A stretch of 64,000 nucleotides of DNA, from assembly GCA_030490835.1 (NCBI GenBank), contig CM059975.1, positions 28,614,133-28,678,132 of the forward strand, read 5' to 3'. A program made the position numbers and the translations under genes. The DNA is from Annona cherimola. Lineage: Eukaryota; Streptophyta; Magnoliopsida; Magnoliales; Annonaceae. Position 1 is the first letter of the stretch, and each line of letters begins with the position of its first letter. This document shows positions 62,045 through 64,000 of the stretch, one piece after another. The notes under the pieces are model-generated. The model ran no database searches. It had not been told where the DNA came from and saw nothing but the letters and a program-made list of their open reading frames with translations.

Positions 62045-62294
62045 TGCTCCACTGTTTTTTTTTTTTTTTTTGATATCTTTTATATTACAACTCCTACGTC
62101 TCAATTATATTTCTCAATGAAAGCTCAATCAACCTCACAATATTTCCTAAGGAGACTACTCCTAGCAAAATACATGAGACTACTACTACAAAGAGAGACT
62201 ATGCTCCCAACTGGGCTCGAAACTGGGACCCCCTAGCATCACCCCAGTAATGAGCACCAACAGCGCTATCATGTTGAGCTCATGCTCCACTGTT
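62045..62294 (-). mobile_element. tRNA-derived SINE with perfect 12-bp target duplication
   Basis: Target duplications TGCTCCACTGTT lie at 62045-62056 and 62283-62294. The body reads on the minus strand from 62282 to a poly(A) tail, seen as poly(T) at 62057-62074. Its 5' part resembles RNA polymerase III promoter boxes: A-box-like GAGCTCAACATGATAGCGC (62281-62263), and a B-box-like TTTCGAGCCC (about 62224-62214) some 40 nt downstream. Confidence 0.85.
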
Positions 62295-62629
62295 AACTGA
62301 GGCATATGAAGTGGTTCGAAATGTGTGTGTGTGGATGAATGAAGTCCTGGTTCGAGTCCAAAGATAAAAATTCATATGAAAAAATAATAATAAGATAAAA
62401 AAGTGATGCTCTGCTGGGGAGGAGTTGATAGTACCAATTGTGGATGAGGAAGTAGGATCGTGTGGACGAGAGCTATATATGTTGCGATCGAAAAAATGCT
62501 GAAATCGCAAGTACTAATCAACGCGGTCAATAGTTCCTTTGTAATTTAACCAACGTTGTGACTAGAATACCGCGGGTAATACATACATACATATATGTAT
62601 ATAGATACATATATATATGAGGAATATTC

Positions 62630-62985
62630 AGGTGCAGCATGCTGCAATGGAATTTCCTGTGCAGCATTGCTAAAATGGGCCTCACATGATTATCAAATCA
62701 TAATCTGCTTCACCCATTGTATTTAGAATAATATATTCTATTACTATATCAATTTTCATCCCAATTAGATATGTATATGGGCCCCATCTGAAAATGGTAC
62801 AAATTCAACGTAATAAAATAGTTTGATGTAAATAACAACTTTAAAGTAGTTTTTTCAACATCTAAACCATCTAAGGTATGATTTATGTATGGATAAATGA
62901 TTATATAAAATTTTATTGCATTTTAATATGTGTGGGGCCCATTTTTGGGCAACTGTACCGCTGTTCCGGTGCAGTGACGCTGCAT
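62630..62985 (+). repeat. Dispersed repeat R1, best-preserved copy
   Basis: Ends GGTGCAGCATGCTGCA and, inverted, TGCAGCGTCACTGCACC. Complete set of R1 landmarks. Its right end abuts the caulimovirid fragment at 62986. Confidence 0.7.
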
Positions 62986-63706
62986 AAAACAATGCTTAAG
63001 ACTTCCTTTTTTATTGTTGAGTATTTTTGTTATGTTTCATTCCATATTCCTAAATGGTATTGAACTATTTATTCTTTTTTCTCTCTTACTTGTTTGAAGA
63101 TGCCTTCATAGCCTATATCTGAGACATCAGTTTCTACAATCTTCTTTGTTGTTGGATCAGAAAGGTTTAAGACAAATAGATTTGTTAATTGCTTTTTTAT
63201 TTGTTAGACAATTTTTGTGTGTTGATCAGTCCACTTTGGTGAATTTTTCTTTAGCCTTTGATACAATGGTTTACATATAGTTCTAAGATTTGGATAGAAA
63301 TCAAATACATAGTTTAATGCTCCTAGAAATCTTTGAAGTTGAGTTTTATCTATTATCTCATCAGGAAATTTATTACCAAATTTCAATGACCTTTGGATTG
63401 GGATGATTGTGTTATGGTAGATTTTATGTCCCAAAAATCTAATTTTTGTTTGGAAGAGTAAGTATTTTGTTTTTGAAATTATTAATCCATTTCTTTGAAT
63501 TACTTTTAAGAAAATGTTTAGGTTTTTAAAGTGTTGTTCTATCGTTTCTGAAAATATTAGCACATCATCTATATGTACTATTGAGAATTCAGTATATGGA
63601 TTTAGTATGTCCTTCATAATTTTTTGAAATTCTGATGGTGCATTTTTAAGTCCACACGTCATTACATTCCATTCATATGAATAGAGAAAGATATATATAT
63701 TTCCCT
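62986..63706 (-). pseudogene. Endogenous caulimovirid RT/RNase H fragment, broken
   Basis: On the minus strand an open stretch from about 63703 encodes the second half of a viral reverse transcriptase: EWNVM, GLKNAPSEFQ, an active-site motif HIDDVLIFS (normally YxDD; here H replaces Y), LGHKI and LQRFLGALNY. A stop interrupts the frame at 63204-63206. The same frame continues past it into the start of RNase H (ETDVSDIGYEGIF), with further in-frame stops near 63075 and 63025, and homology fades at about 62986. The 5' side is cut off by a CT-rich low-complexity tract. There is no coat, movement, protease or complete polymerase region. These motifs are typical of Caulimoviridae integrated into plant genomes. 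A Ty3-type retrotransposon RT is the main alternative, but the RT-RNase H junction and the motif spacing favour a pararetrovirus. It is a dead fragment. Confidence 0.8.
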
Positions 63707-63842
63707 CTATGCCTCACTCTACTTCTCCATCTTCATCCTCCTCTCTTTATCTCTCTCCTCTCTCTTTCCCTCCATCTCTCCTTTTACATTTTCGATTATT
63801 CCTCTTTTTTTCTCTCTCTATTCTCTATCTTTCTCTATTTTG
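63700..63842 (+). repeat. CT-rich low-complexity tract
   Basis: Long polypyrimidine stretch of CTCTC/TCTTT strings that cuts off the 5' side of the caulimovirid fragment. No ORF of note. Confidence 0.7.
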
Positions 63843-64000
63843 CTGAGTCACCGTCCTTCATCGTGCTAGTGTATTGAATATACATTAATCTCCCAATGAA
63901 AATTTAGTCATGTCATCTCTTCGATGGAGAGCAATTCACCTTAACAATTATAAACAACATATACTCAATTTCAAATAAGTTTGATTTTGACCTGTTTGCA

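Overview
This is a piece of a plant (angiosperm) nuclear genome. The evidence is long AT-rich introns with GT-AG borders, two intron-rich half-size ABCA (ATH-type) transporter genes, an intronless PLS-class pentatricopeptide-repeat gene, tRNA-derived SINEs, many MITEs, and a decayed caulimovirid reverse transcriptase fragment. I could not place it to a species.

Layout. 1-8037: non-coding, with a subterminal-repeat foldback element (791-1225), a nested pair of CCGGTT-rich hAT-like elements (from 1404; inner copy 1480-2923) and retroposon scars. 8038-24878, minus strand: a complete 18-exon ABCA7-type gene; splicing by hand gives one open frame of 951 aa. Its introns hold a solo LTR (13766-14220), SINE and MITE insertions and microsatellites. 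24879-35558: intergenic, repeat-dense. 35559-37406, minus strand: an intact 615-aa PPR protein (PLS-E+ type, no DYW domain). 37407-49031: intergenic and packed with MITEs, including a near-perfect 404-bp element with a 9-bp target duplication (41602-42005) and a three-copy hAT-like MITE cluster (39723-40557). 49032-58085, plus strand: a complete 16-exon ABCA2-type gene, 970 aa, with one GC-AG intron. 58086-64000: intergenic, with SINEs, MITEs and, at 62986-63706, a broken caulimovirid RT/RNase H fragment.

How the genes relate. The two transporters belong to different ATH subgroups, ABCA2-like and ABCA3-12-like, and lie head to head about 24 kb apart with the PPR gene between them. In Arabidopsis, as I recall, ABCA2 also sits next to the ABCA3-8 array on chromosome 3, so this looks like a conserved linkage. 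Both proteins are half-transporters (one membrane domain, one nucleotide-binding domain) expected to dimerise and handle lipid-like substrates at internal or plasma membranes. The PPR protein should act on organelle RNA and has no visible functional link to them.

I found no novel multi-gene system. The unusual content is in the mobile-element layer: MITEs that share a core but differ at their termini, an element whose terminal repeats contain nested palindromes, and a series of TSD-flanked poly(T) scars. All positions and alignments were worked out by eye.
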